A stretch of 44,149 nucleotides of DNA from Candidatus Campylobacter infans (GCA_009827235.1 SPMW01000011.1:1-44149), one strand, 5' to 3'; counted from the stretch's first letter, positions 23,157-31,970 are shown. Numbers and translations are program-made. Notes: generated by a model from the letters alone, not told the origin.

Positions 23157-25241
23157 CTAAAAATCAGCCTTAAAGCCAACTTTAAAATTTCTACCAGCAC
23201 TTAAAAGCGGATTTGTAATAGACACAGGATAATCTGCATTTTCCCAAGATAAAGCAAGCCTATATTTTTTATCAAAAATATTCTCAACAGCAAAATTAAG
23301 CTCAAAATTTTCAAAAGTGGCAATTTTGCCAAAGCTTTTGCCAAAATAAATATTATGCACTACATAGCCAGCTTTTTGTCTTTCTTGGCTTTCATCGATT
23401 TTATTTTTGCGCATCGCCCACGCGCTTGTGTATTGTAAATATGAATTATTTAAAATTTCAGGCTCATAATTTAAGCCAACCATGCCATGAAGTGGCATTA
23501 TTGTTCTTAGATTTTTATTATTTTCCTTGTCCTTGCCTCTTTGATAGCTTACATTTGTGCTTAGTTCTAAATTGTTTAAAATATTATAAGCTAGTTCAAG
23601 CTCTACGCCTTTTATGCTGGCTTTATCTAAATTTTGATTTTGATATGTTTTCATACCTAAATAATCAGCCACGCGCACATTATCTTGGATTAAATCTTTA
23701 TAATCGCTATAAAAGCTTGTTATACTTGCTCTTAAATAATCATTTTGAAATTTCAAGCCAAGTTCGTAATTTATGCTTTGCTCTGGTTTTAAATTATTAT
23801 TTGGGATACTCATTGTTGTCCCATCTAGGCTAGCTATTGGCTCGATTTCATTAGCGGTTGGATTTCTAAAAGCACTGCTTATATTTGCTATTAGTTTAAT
23901 AGAATCCATTATAGGATAGCTAGTGCCAATAGCCCAGGTAAGTTTTTTGGTTTTTACCCCGCCATCTTGATATAAAGATTTTAAACTCTCATCAACACTG
24001 CTTATATCCGAATCGCTCTTAAAATGGTCATAACGCAAGCTAGCACTAAGCAAGGCTTCATTATCAAATCTATACTCAAATAAGCCAAAACCAGCTAGAT
24101 TGAGTTGCGTGTGATCTATGCTTGTGTTTTTTCTTGCCCCGCCACGAATACTTTGCTGGGTAGAATCCCAAATTTCATGGTAAATATTTATGCCATAAGT
24201 TTGTGTTAAATTCTCTCCTTTATATTTAGCCACAATCTTAGAGCCTAGCACCTCTGGGCCAACTACATAATTATTTACAAAAGCATTTTTGCTTAAATCT
24301 GGCACGATAAATAAATTTGTATAAATTTCTCTAGCAAAAACACTTGCATCAAGTTCAAAATTTTCAAAAATTTCACCATTATAATTAAGCGCTGCGTATT
24401 TTTCCCAAAGTGGCATTTGGCGCACTATTTTATTAGGCACGCCTTTTGCGGTATTGCCAGCACCAGGACTTGGCACAGAACCACCTGGCATACCACGCTT
24501 AGTAGTGCCATATCTTGCTTGTAAGCCGATTCTATGGCTATCTCCCCAGCTATAACCTGTATTTAAATCAAAAGATTTATATAAATAATCAGAATTTGGC
24601 ACCTTACCCTCTGGCGTTTTATAATCCCTGCCATAGCGATAATTTAACCCTAGCAAAAAATCAAAACCATGCCCTACAAAGCCTAATTGTAATCTATTTT
24701 GCATACCATGATTTACGCTTGAAAAATTTGAGCTAAAATAATTATTACTTAATGCAAAGTCACCAAAAACATCTCCACTTGCTCTTTTGCTAACTAAGTT
24801 TATAACCCCACCAAAACTATCCGTGCCAAATACCGAGCTAGCAGGGCCTCGCACAATCTCTAATCTTTCAAATTGATCAGGATCAAACATTGTATATTCT
24901 AAAACAGGCCTACCTTTCCATCTAAGCCCATCTATAAAAGTAGGCACGCGGTAATCGCCAGCACTCATTCCACGAATCACAGGCTGGCCTGAATCCATAC
25001 CATCATTTACCATACCAACGCCTGGCTCTTGGGCAATCAATTCTAAAACATTCTTACCAACGCTTTTTTGAATGCTTTGCTCGTTTATTATAGATAAGCT
25101 TTTGCTTTCATCTATTAAGGATTTTATGCTTTGTGAGCTTGGAGGTGCTTCTGTGCTTACTAGTATTTCTTTAAGCATTTCATCAGCAGCAAATAAAGAA
25201 CAAGTTGCCATTAAAGACGACATAAACAGGGCTTTTTTCAT
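23157..25241 (-). CDS. TonB-dependent outer-membrane receptor
   Basis: About 694 residues. Signal peptide MKKALFMSSLMATCSLFAAD is followed by a TonB-box-like EILVSTEAP. The plug domain (about 40-155) contains GVGMVNDGMDSGQPVIRGMS and FERLEIVRGPASSVFGTDSF. A 22-strand type barrel ends in aromatic phenylalanine (NFKVGFKADF). A typical receptor motif near residue 460, AFRNPTANEIEP, resembles those of heme and siderophore receptors. It imports a metal chelate across the outer membrane using ExbBD-TonB, encoded nearby. It is first in the minus-strand operon and divergent from the AraC gene. Tandem ATGs exist at 25244 and 25241; AAAGGA spaces better with the second. Ligand not identifiable. Confidence 0.94.
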   Translation of the reverse strand: MKKALFMSSLMATCSLFAADEMLKEILVSTEAPPSSQSIKSLIDESKSLSIINEQSIQKSVGKNVLELIAQEPGVGMVNDGMDSGQPVIRGMSAGDYRVPTFIDGLRWKGRPVLEYTMFDPDQFERLEIVRGPASSVFGTDSFGGVINLVSKRASGDVFGDFALSNNYFSSNFSSVNHGMQNRLQLGFVGHGFDFLLGLNYRYGRDYKTPEGKVPNSDYLYKSFDLNTGYSWGDSHRIGLQARYGTTKRGMPGGSVPSPGAGNTAKGVPNKIVRQMPLWEKYAALNYNGEIFENFELDASVFAREIYTNLFIVPDLSKNAFVNNYVVGPEVLGSKIVAKYKGENLTQTYGINIYHEIWDSTQQSIRGGARKNTSIDHTQLNLAGFGLFEYRFDNEALLSASLRYDHFKSDSDISSVDESLKSLYQDGGVKTKKLTWAIGTSYPIMDSIKLIANISSAFRNPTANEIEPIASLDGTTMSIPNNNLKPEQSINYELGLKFQNDYLRASITSFYSDYKDLIQDNVRVADYLGMKTYQNQNLDKASIKGVELELAYNILNNLELSTNVSYQRGKDKENNKNLRTIMPLHGMVGLNYEPEILNNSYLQYTSAWAMRKNKIDESQERQKAGYVVHNIYFGKSFGKIATFENFELNFAVENIFDKKYRLALSWENADYPVSITNPLLSAGRNFKVGFKADF

Positions 25242-25299
25242 CATTTATCCTTTAAGATATTTTTTAGTATTTTTTTTGAGTTTTTTCAAAAAAAATTGC

Positions 25300-25305
25300 T
25301 ATAAT
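25300..25305 (+). promoter_or_regulatory. Likely -10 box of the AraC-type regulator promoter
   Basis: TATAAT at 25300-25305, preceded by TGC and a strongly T-rich then A-rich upstream stretch, fits the Campylobacter housekeeping promoter, which relies on the -10 box and periodic T tracts. It would give a leader of about 85 nt to the ATG at 25396. The 151-bp divergent intergenic region (25245-25395) must also carry the receptor promoter, whose -10 I could not assign with confidence. Confidence 0.55.
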
Positions 25306-25395
25306 AACAGAAATGATAAGCTTTTTCAATATTAAAAATAACCAAAATCGAAGTATTTTTTACCAAAAAAGAATTTCTAAATTTTAAGGCTTATA

Positions 25396-26259
25396 ATGTT
25401 TGCTAAAATCAACACAAACAATAACACCAAAAACGAAATTTTAATAAATCAAAGCCATATCCAAATAGAAAAAGGCATTCAACTCTACATAAATAAAATT
25501 GATACTAAAAAAGATAATTTAATTTTTATAAAAAATAATTTTTGTGGGCTTAGCATAAGTATTACTTTTAGCGGATTTTGGCATTATCAAAGCCATAATT
25601 ATGCTTTTGTAATTTTATCTCAGGCTGGTTATAGCGCATTAAACTACATAAATAATGATTGTGGCAAGATATTTTTAAAACAAGGCAAGCAAATCCAAAA
25701 CATCACAATTAATATAGAAAATAAAATTTTATTAAAATATTTATCTTGTAAAATTTATGAAAAATTAAAATTTTCACAAACCATCGCCAATAAACTTAGT
25801 TCAAACTTTATAGCCATTACCACAAAAGAACTTCTTAGTGCTAATAAAACCAACGAGCTTTTTATAAAAGCGCGCGCTTATGATTTAATAGCTTATGAAC
25901 TAAAAATGCTAAATGATAGTTATAAAGAGCCTAATTTAAATAAAGATGATATCAAAGCCTTAAATTCTGCCATGCAAATTTTAAAACAAAACTACAAAAA
26001 TCCACCCACCATACAAAGCCTAGCGCGCAGTATTTGCATAAACGAAACCAAGCTAAAACTAGGCTTTAAACAGCTTTTTGGTATGACCATTCATGCAAGC
26101 ATAACACAAACTAGAATGCAAGAAGCAAAGCAATTAATTAGCCAAAAAGAATTAAACCTAGCTCAAATTTCAAAAGAGCTTGGCTACAAACAACAACACA
26201 ATTTCACCACGGCTTTTAAAAAATATTTTGGCATTAATCCTAGCAAGATTAAATTTTAA
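25396..26259 (+). CDS. AraC-family transcriptional regulator
   Basis: A 287-residue regulator. The C-terminal AraC DNA-binding domain (about 190-287) has two helix-turn-helix motifs: PTIQSLARSICINETKLKLG, followed by FGMTIHASITQTRMQEAKQL, then LAQISKELGYKQQHNFTTAF with the conserved KKYFGINPSK ending. The N-terminal 180 residues are a poorly conserved ligand-sensing region with no recognised fold. Divergent orientation from the TonB receptor operon and proximity to exbB-exbD-tonB suggest a PchR-like activator that senses the imported chelate. The regulatory role is inferred from position. Confidence 0.9.
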   Translation: MFAKINTNNNTKNEILINQSHIQIEKGIQLYINKIDTKKDNLIFIKNNFCGLSISITFSGFWHYQSHNYAFVILSQAGYSALNYINNDCGKIFLKQGKQIQNITINIENKILLKYLSCKIYEKLKFSQTIANKLSSNFIAITTKELLSANKTNELFIKARAYDLIAYELKMLNDSYKEPNLNKDDIKALNSAMQILKQNYKNPPTIQSLARSICINETKLKLGFKQLFGMTIHASITQTRMQEAKQLISQKELNLAQISKELGYKQQHNFTTAFKKYFGINPSKIKF

Positions 26260-26329
26260 CCACTGCCCCAAAAAATATTTGTGTTAAATTTTAAAGCTTA
26301 TTTTGATAGTAAATTATGATAATAAATCT

Positions 26330-26370
26330 TATAATATTTTGGTAATATTTATCATTTTTATGATAATATT
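26330..26370 (+). promoter_or_regulatory. exbB promoter with Fur-like palindrome
   Basis: TATAAT at 26330-26335 is a good -10 for the exbB operon. Just downstream, AATATTTATCAT (26344-26355) and ATGATAATATT (26360-26370) form a near-perfect inverted repeat with one extra base in the left arm and a TTTT centre. The ATCAT/ATGAT halves and AT-rich character resemble Fur operators. The site overlaps the predicted transcription start, where repression would be effective. Another GATAAT-containing stretch lies just upstream (about 26316-26323). Iron control is a reasonable inference, not shown. Confidence 0.5.
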
Positions 26371-26393
26371 TCGCATTTTTTTAAGGAGTTGTG

Positions 26394-26849
26394 ATGGAAT
26401 TTTTTGAGTTTTTAAGTAAGTATATTGACCATATAATCATTGCTATACTTGCTTTTATGAGTTTTTTGGTTATGTGGTTTAGTGTGGAGAGGGTTTTATT
26501 TTATATGAGCGCAAAGCCTAAAAATTACCCTAGCAAAAATGCCTACGAAGAGGCTTTAAGCAAAAATCTTACAATTTTATACATAATTTATTCAAATGCG
26601 CCTTATATCGGGCTTTTAGGCACGGTAGCTGGCATAATGATAACTTTTCACGATATGGGTTTAAGTATGCAAGCAAATGGCGGTGGCATCGATACAGCAG
26701 CCATTATGGTAGGTCTTTCTTTGGCATTAAAAGCCACAGCGCTTGGATTATTAGTAGCAATTCCTACGCTAATGATTTATAATGGCTTTATTCGCAAGGT
26801 AGATGTGCTTTGCTCTCGCTTTGAAGATGAAATAAAGGCAAGAGCATGA
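26394..26849 (+). CDS. exbB: ExbB, TonB-complex proton channel subunit
   Basis: A 151-residue, three-membrane-segment protein of the short epsilonproteobacterial ExbB type (MotA/TolQ/ExbB family). The family hallmark APYIGLLGTVAGIMITFHDM lies in the middle, followed by AAIMVGLSLALKATALGLLV. It builds the proton channel that drives TonB. I chose ATG 26394, 5 nt after TAAGGAG; a GTG three bases earlier is too close to the ribosome site. The stop overlaps exbD by 4 nt. Confidence 0.95.
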   Translation: MEFFEFLSKYIDHIIIAILAFMSFLVMWFSVERVLFYMSAKPKNYPSKNAYEEALSKNLTILYIIYSNAPYIGLLGTVAGIMITFHDMGLSMQANGGGIDTAAIMVGLSLALKATALGLLVAIPTLMIYNGFIRKVDVLCSRFEDEIKARA

Positions 26850-27226
26850 AATTGCCAAAAAAAGATGGCTTAAATATAGTTCCGTTTATAGATATTATGC
26901 TAGTTTTGCTAGCTATTGTGCTATCAATTTCTACTTTCATAGCACATAATTCTATAAAAGTAGATTTGCCAAGTGTTAAAAATGCCGCCAAAGAAGATAA
27001 ACAAGATAAGGTTGAAATTAGCATAAATGCAAACTCGCAAATATTCATAGCAAATGAGCGCGTTTTTGAAAATGAGCTTAGCCAAAAATTACAAGATATC
27101 AACCCACAAACCCTAATAATTTTACGCAGCGATAAAGAGGCACATTTTGAAAGCTTTGTAAGCGTAATTGATGCTCTAAAACAAAAAGAGCATAAAAATT
27201 TTGCCATATTAACGGAGCAAAAATAA
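26846..27226 (+). CDS. exbD: ExbD, TonB-complex subunit
   Basis: A 126-residue ExbD/TolR protein with a short cytoplasmic N-terminus, one membrane segment (about 13-33) bearing the essential aspartate in VPFIDIMLVLLAIVL, and a periplasmic domain with VDLPSVKNA and a C-terminal LRSDKEAHFESFVSVIDAL. The aspartate carries protons for energy transfer. Overlaps exbB (ATGA) and ends on the first base of the tonB ATG (TAATG). Confidence 0.95.
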   Translation: MKLPKKDGLNIVPFIDIMLVLLAIVLSISTFIAHNSIKVDLPSVKNAAKEDKQDKVEISINANSQIFIANERVFENELSQKLQDINPQTLIILRSDKEAHFESFVSVIDALKQKEHKNFAILTEQK

Positions 27227-27864
27227 TGAAAAACAATTTAATAGGCTTTTTTATTTCTTTAATTTTACACTCTATCTTGCTGATTTTTTTTATACAATTT
27301 AACACACCAGCCCAATTAACAGCCGCTCAAAATGAAAAACTTAGTCATATTTCATTAAATGATTTTATGCCAAAATTAGAGCCTAAAAATGAAAACCTAC
27401 CAGAAGAAAACGAAATAGTAAAAGAGCAAATAGTAGAAAAAATAGTTCCTAAAAAACCAAAGCAAAAACCAAAAATCCCACAAAAAATCAATAAAACAGA
27501 GCAAATAACCAAGCAAGACCAAAACGCCACCCCAAGCGAACAAACTCCAACCCAGCCAACAAGCCAAGCACCCACACAAGATAAAAACCAAGATGAAATT
27601 TTTGCTAAAATCGGTCAGCTAATAGCCCAATACGCCATCAAAAGATACCCAAACGATGCCAAAAAACGCCGCCAACAAGGCCTAAGTATCATACAATTTA
27701 GCTACAAAAAAAATGGCATTGTAGATAATATAAAAGTAATCTCTGGCAAATATGATAGCCTAAATAACGCCGTAATCAAAGCCATAGAAAAAACAAAACA
27801 TAAATTCCCAAAAATCAACGCCGATGTTGTCTTTGAAGTGCCAGTAAGGTTTGAATTAAAATAA
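27226..27864 (+). CDS. tonB: TonB energy-transducing protein
   Basis: A 212-residue TonB with an N-terminal anchor (about 5-24), a long periplasm-spanning region rich in Pro, Lys, Glu and Gln (about 45-125) and a C-terminal TonB domain (about 135-212). The last contains AIKRYPNDAKKRRQQGLSII and ends with VVFEVPVRFEL. It links the ExbBD proton channel to outer-membrane receptors such as the one at 23157-25241. Last gene of the exbB operon, with convergent genes downstream. Confidence 0.94.
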   Translation: MKNNLIGFFISLILHSILLIFFIQFNTPAQLTAAQNEKLSHISLNDFMPKLEPKNENLPEENEIVKEQIVEKIVPKKPKQKPKIPQKINKTEQITKQDQNATPSEQTPTQPTSQAPTQDKNQDEIFAKIGQLIAQYAIKRYPNDAKKRRQQGLSIIQFSYKKNGIVDNIKVISGKYDSLNNAVIKAIEKTKHKFPKINADVVFEVPVRFELK

Positions 27865-27871
27865 AATTTGC

Positions 27872-27989
27872 GCGCGTAAATTTTAAAATTTATGCGCGTA
27901 AATTTTAAAATTTGCCACTTTTGCGCTTTCAAAATTTTAACTTAAAATTTATGCGCTTTTAAAATTTTGAAATTTGCGCGCAAAAATCA
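27872..27989. repeat. Tandem AT/GCGC repeat in a convergent intergenic region
   Basis: The 125 bp between tonB and the convergent amidotransferase gene is built from a 22-bp unit. GCGCGTAAATTTTAAAATTT occurs exactly at 27872-27891 and 27894-27913, with degenerate copies containing GCGCTTT around 27923 and 27954. The outermost parts form an inverted pair (TTTGCGCGC near 27868 and GCGCGCAAA near 27975). The whole could fold into stems usable as a two-way terminator, or it could be a variable minisatellite. No gene is seen in it. Confidence 0.65.
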
Positions 27990-29120
27990 TTAAAAATCTT
28001 GGCCGACTTTAAATAATCTAACATATCTTCCACCCACTTTTTTAAATAATTTTTTATTAACCCAGCCATCTACAACCTCGTAAAAATATTTCTTACTTAT
28101 GCCTAAATACTCGCACGCATATTCAATGTATTTGTCCGCGCATAAGCCATCGTATTTTTCTACCATTTTAATGCCTTCTTCGCGGCTCATTCGACCTTCT
28201 CTTATATCAAAAACAACATCATCATGCGCTCTCCCAAAGCCATTTTTAAGATATTTAAGCATTTCATTAGCAATCATCAAATCATCATCAACAGACGAAA
28301 ATATCCTATAACGCCCAATATCTTCTGGCTTATCATCATATCTGCCACGCATTCCCCTTGCTATGGAGTAATCCGCATTATAAACGGGCGAATATTCTTT
28401 TATGTAATATTGTAAAAATATAGCCCTAAGACCTTTGGCTTTAATTTCATCAAGGGACGGGAATTTATAAATATTTAATTTTGTCTTATCAATGCCATCA
28501 ATCTCCCAAAGCTTGGCATCCATCATATCTTTATTGGTTTGTGTGTAGATGATATTAAACCAATTATCATCTGGTTTAGCATTATTAGTTCCCCAAACCA
28601 AATCCCCATTTTCTCCCATTACAATAAGCGGGATATTAAAATTTAGAGCTGTTTTAGTGAGCATAGAAAAGCACATTTGCTCCAAAGGCTTACAAATATG
28701 GCCGTATTTTTCAAATGAATAAAGGGCTAATTTTTTGCCAATTAAAGGATCAGCCCAAAATTGTAATAAATCATAGCCCATATTTCTTAAATTATGTATA
28801 TTATGCTCGCCGTTTTTGCTGATTGGCTGGCAAAGAACATTTATTAATAAAACATTAGCGTTATAATTTTCTTTAATATAACCAGCCAAAAAAGTCGAAT
28901 CTTTCCCGCCACTTACGCCAATACAGCAATCATACATACTGCCATTATCCTTTGCTTTTTGCTTGGCGGTTTTTATAATCAAATCAAGCTCTTTTTTTCT
29001 TTGATCCCAGTTGATTGTTTTTAAGCTATCATAATACCTACACCCGCCACATATGCCCTGCTCGTCTAATTCCATGCCATATCTTGTATCCATAGACATA
29101 CAACGCTTACAATATTTCAT
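27990..29120 (-). CDS. N-acetyl sugar amidotransferase (PseA/WbpG family)
   Basis: A 376-residue ATP-dependent amidotransferase of the adenine alpha-hydrolase type. Zinc-binding pairs CKRC (4-7) and CGGC (24-27) are followed by the PP-loop SGGKDST (70-76). The middle has EHNIHNLRNMGYDLLQFWAD and the conserved GENGDLVWGT. Relatives convert an N-acetyl group of a nucleotide-activated or nonulosonic sugar to an acetamidino group in flagellin glycans or O-antigen. I chose ATG 29120, preceded by AGGAG; the TTG one codon earlier is unlikely. It overlaps the GNAT stop by one base and ends the sugar operon. Confidence 0.88.
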   Translation of the reverse strand: MKYCKRCMSMDTRYGMELDEQGICGGCRYYDSLKTINWDQRKKELDLIIKTAKQKAKDNGSMYDCCIGVSGGKDSTFLAGYIKENYNANVLLINVLCQPISKNGEHNIHNLRNMGYDLLQFWADPLIGKKLALYSFEKYGHICKPLEQMCFSMLTKTALNFNIPLIVMGENGDLVWGTNNAKPDDNWFNIIYTQTNKDMMDAKLWEIDGIDKTKLNIYKFPSLDEIKAKGLRAIFLQYYIKEYSPVYNADYSIARGMRGRYDDKPEDIGRYRIFSSVDDDLMIANEMLKYLKNGFGRAHDDVVFDIREGRMSREEGIKMVEKYDGLCADKYIEYACEYLGISKKYFYEVVDGWVNKKLFKKVGGRYVRLFKVGQDF

Positions 29121-29638
29121 CAATTCTCCTTTATTAAAGCGTATTGTATAACATCGTTATATTTGCCGTTTTTGTATTGAGCGTCTTTAAAAACACCTTC
29201 TTTTTGAAAGCCTAATTTCTCTCCAAGTCTTTGCATTCTAATGTTTTGTATGTGTGTGCCAAAGTAAATTCTATGTAAATTTAACTCATCAAAAGCTCTT
29301 TTTAAGAGTATTTGGCTTGCTTGTGTGGCATAGCCCTTGCCCCAGAATTTTTTTTCGCCAAACAAAAAGGCTATTTCGGCGCTGTTGTTTTGATAGTTTA
29401 TGTTTTGTAATGAAATGTTGCCAATATGTGTTTTATCCAAATAAACAGCATACACTTCGCATTTAGGGTTATTTTGGACGGAATTTATATACTCCACAGC
29501 CATTTGCTTTGTGTAAATGCTCTCGCCGTGGCTGTTAAACTCACACACTTCTTTGTCATTAAGCCAGCCTACATACGCATCGCTTAAATCATCTAATGAC
29601 AGCGGTTTGAGCTGTAAATTTTCACTTTTTAAAAGCAT
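29120..29638 (-). CDS. GNAT-family N-acetyltransferase (RimJ/PseH-like)
   Basis: A 172-residue GNAT enzyme. The acetyl-CoA site is visible as FWGKGYATQASQILLKRAFD (about 98-117), followed by LNLHRIYFGTHIQNIRMQRL and GFQKEGVFKD, the usual end of the fold. In this operon context it probably acetylates the amino sugar made by the DegT aminotransferase, like PseH in pseudaminic acid synthesis, though similar folds also acetylate protein N-termini. Coupled on both sides by overlapping start and stop codons. Confidence 0.85.
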   Translation of the reverse strand: MLLKSENLQLKPLSLDDLSDAYVGWLNDKEVCEFNSHGESIYTKQMAVEYINSVQNNPKCEVYAVYLDKTHIGNISLQNINYQNNSAEIAFLFGEKKFWGKGYATQASQILLKRAFDELNLHRIYFGTHIQNIRMQRLGEKLGFQKEGVFKDAQYKNGKYNDVIQYALIKEN

Positions 29639-30966
29639 TATATCTTTCCTTTGTAGTTTTTTAAATCGTCTAAATTTTGTGCCACCTTAATAAAAGCGTT
29701 AATTACATCATCTAAATCTTTTTTACTCATTCCCGGGCGCATATATTCGTGGGTTATCAAGGTATTGTGATACAAATCCTCCACAACAGGGCAAATACCT
29801 TGTGAGTAATCATAAACTCTTTTGTTTTCTTTTTGCGCATAAGTCCAAGGAAAGCCTTTTAAGCCATAAGCGATTTTGTTTTGAAACAACGGGGACAAAT
29901 AAAGCGGTTTGAGATAGCCGCACCCGATTTTTATGCCCTCTGCTTCTCTTAATTCTATTGGCATAAGCTCAGCACAAAGGGCTTTAACGAAAATATCTCT
30001 ATGCACGCCTGCCTTGTCTTTGTCAAATAAAAAAGTATGCGCATAATACGAATGCTCTGCGCCGTCTCTAAGCTTTTGCATGGCCAAAAAAGGAAGTTCT
30101 TTTAAATTTTGCTCCAAATAAGCAATATTTTGCCTTCTTTCAAACACTAAATTTTCAAGCTTGCCAAGTTGTTCATTAGCTATGGCGGCTTCGATTTCTG
30201 TCATACGAAAGTTAAATCCAAACATATTGCTTAAATTTTTATCGCCCTTTGCCTCGATAACAGCTTCTGCGTGATTTCTTATAAGTCTTAATCTATTTGC
30301 TAGCTCTTCATCATCAGTAACTAAAATGCCACCTTCGCCTGAATGAATGTGCTTGTGATAATTAAGCGAATAAATGCCAATATCGCCTAATGTGCCTGCA
30401 AATTTGCCATTTAGCTTGGCATAAGGGGCTTGCGCGCTGTCTTCTATGATTTTTAGATTGTGCTGCTTAGCTAATGCGTTGATAGCATCAGCATTGTAAG
30501 GCTGTCCAAAGATATTTACGACAATGATGGCTTTTGTTTTGTCGGTAATTTTTTGTGCTATGGAATTTACATCTAAACAAAAACAATCCTTTTCAACATC
30601 CGCAAAAACAGGGATAGCATTGTAAATAAGCGGAGCAGTAGCACTTGCGCTCATCGTATAAGGTGATACGATGATTTCATCAAATGGTTCAGTGCCAATA
30701 GCCCCAACCGCACAATAAAGCGCAGAAGTTGCTGAATTTACCGAAATGGCATATTTAGCACCAAAGAATTTAGCCCATTTTTCTTCTAGCTCTCTTACTT
30801 GTGGTCCGCCAAAAAAATCATCGTGCCAGCAACCTAAAAATTTTGAAAATATAGAAGTTTCAAAAACTTTCATCACCCTTTTTAATTCTTCTTCGCCTAT
30901 GGGTTTGTAAGCGGGGAATTTGTCTTTTCTAACCTTTTGCCCGCCCAGTAATGCTAATTTTGACAT
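29638..30966 (-). CDS. DegT/DnrJ/EryC1 sugar aminotransferase
   Basis: A 442-residue PLP-dependent aminotransferase. The N-terminal part has FFGGPQVRELEEKWAKFFGA and AISVNSATSALYCAVGAIG. The cofactor aspartate is in IIEDSAQAPYA, and the Schiff-base lysine is K205 in SLNYHKHIHSGEGG. The C-terminus is longer than the usual 370-390 residues. These enzymes transfer an amino group to a keto sugar nucleotide, consistent with a path to an acetylated and amidated sugar. It overlaps the upstream gene by 13 nt. Confidence 0.92.
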   Translation of the reverse strand: MSKLALLGGQKVRKDKFPAYKPIGEEELKRVMKVFETSIFSKFLGCWHDDFFGGPQVRELEEKWAKFFGAKYAISVNSATSALYCAVGAIGTEPFDEIIVSPYTMSASATAPLIYNAIPVFADVEKDCFCLDVNSIAQKITDKTKAIIVVNIFGQPYNADAINALAKQHNLKIIEDSAQAPYAKLNGKFAGTLGDIGIYSLNYHKHIHSGEGGILVTDDEELANRLRLIRNHAEAVIEAKGDKNLSNMFGFNFRMTEIEAAIANEQLGKLENLVFERRQNIAYLEQNLKELPFLAMQKLRDGAEHSYYAHTFLFDKDKAGVHRDIFVKALCAELMPIELREAEGIKIGCGYLKPLYLSPLFQNKIAYGLKGFPWTYAQKENKRVYDYSQGICPVVEDLYHNTLITHEYMRPGMSKKDLDDVINAFIKVAQNLDDLKNYKGKI

Positions 30967-31970
30967 AATCTATCCTCAATAAATTTAATAATATTTTCAG
31001 TAGCATTAAAATTTAAATCTACATTTTTATACACACAGCTATTAAATTTTAATGCCCTTTGTAATTCATTTTTTAGAGTAATTTCATCATTTATAAATGG
31101 CAAGATTTTTCTTTTTGTTAGAATAAATTTATTAGGATTTGTTTCGTATTTTTGGTAACTTAGCGCGCTTTTATTTACAATAATACTTTCAAGCAATACC
31201 ATTGAAGTTATAGAAACGATTAAATCTGAAATTTTAATGGCTTGTAATGAGCTTATATTCTTAATTATAGTGCCCCCCCCCCTAGCGATTTTTTCAAACT
31301 TATCTAATTTTTCGCGCGGATGGGGTTTGATTAGCAATCTTGCATTATCGGGGATATGCTCTATTAAATCCTTTAAGCATTCTAAGCCGTAGTTATTTGT
31401 ATGTGGCTCTGATGCCCATAAAATAAGCTTTTGCTTGCCTTTTAGCAAAGAAGTTCTAAGCCCACTTACATCAAGGGCATCAAAGCAATCTTTAATATAC
31501 CTAAAATGCGGATTGCCTAATGGATACATAAGCTCTTTTGGCACGCCTTGTTTGCTTGCTTCATCTTTGGCGTAAGTATCCATTACTATGAGAAAATCTG
31601 GCAAATAATCAAGCTCATTATATCTTTTGTTTTTGGCTAATTCTTTGGTAGAATACTTGGTAAATCTATTATAATTCACCCAAAAATCAAGTATAGCTAG
31701 GCACAAAATGCCGTGCTTGTGAGCAGATTTTCTCAACTCTTTTTCTGTCATATCTTTTGCGCTTGTGCCTGTGATGATGAAATTTGGCTTGACATTTTTT
31801 ATTAACTCATCTGTATTGCCCGCATACTCAGCGACATTTGGCAAAATAAAAAGCGCAGGACCCTTGCCATATATAAAACACTCAAAGCCTTTTGCCATCA
31901 AAGGCAAAATCAAAGGTTTAATGGCATTTGCACCGCCAGGATCATGTGCGAAAAACAAAATCTTACGCAT
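30954..31970 (-). CDS. GT-B-fold surface-sugar transferase-like protein with phase-variable G10 tract
   Basis: A 338-residue protein with two Rossmann-like halves: MRKILFFAHDPGGANAIKPL at the start and a C-terminal half with LIKPHPREKLDKFEK and SDLIVSITSMVLLESIIVNK. This resembles GT-B glycosyltransferases, epimerase-like and capsule transferase proteins that bind a nucleotide sugar in the C-terminal lobe. The G10 run (minus strand; C10 at 31273-31282) encodes ARGGGT at about residues 229-234, next to the KPHP motif. In the given sequence the frame is open (ON). Gain or loss of one G would truncate the protein. It is the second gene of the sugar operon. The exact reaction is not identifiable. 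Confidence 0.7.
   Translation of the reverse strand: MRKILFFAHDPGGANAIKPLILPLMAKGFECFIYGKGPALFILPNVAEYAGNTDELIKNVKPNFIITGTSAKDMTEKELRKSAHKHGILCLAILDFWVNYNRFTKYSTKELAKNKRYNELDYLPDFLIVMDTYAKDEASKQGVPKELMYPLGNPHFRYIKDCFDALDVSGLRTSLLKGKQKLILWASEPHTNNYGLECLKDLIEHIPDNARLLIKPHPREKLDKFEKIARGGGTIIKNISSLQAIKISDLIVSITSMVLLESIIVNKSALSYQKYETNPNKFILTKRKILPFINDEITLKNELQRALKFNSCVYKNVDLNFNATENIIKFIEDRLCQN
31273..31282. repeat. C10/G10 homopolymer (phase-variation tract)
   Basis: Ten consecutive C on the plus strand, or ten G in the coding sense of the gene at 30954-31970. It is by far the longest G/C run in this AT-rich window and lies inside a surface-sugar gene. Campylobacter genomes use such G tracts as slipped-strand switches. 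The ten-base state keeps the frame open. Confidence 0.85.

Noticed and set aside
23426..23833. Plus-strand ORF inside the TonB receptor gene
   Set aside because: Antisense shadow of barrel strands, with no start signal or recognisable product.
25300..25340. Fur box in the receptor-AraC gap
   Set aside because: GATAAG and ATAATAAC strings occur but no symmetric site could be made; the AT-rich background explains them.
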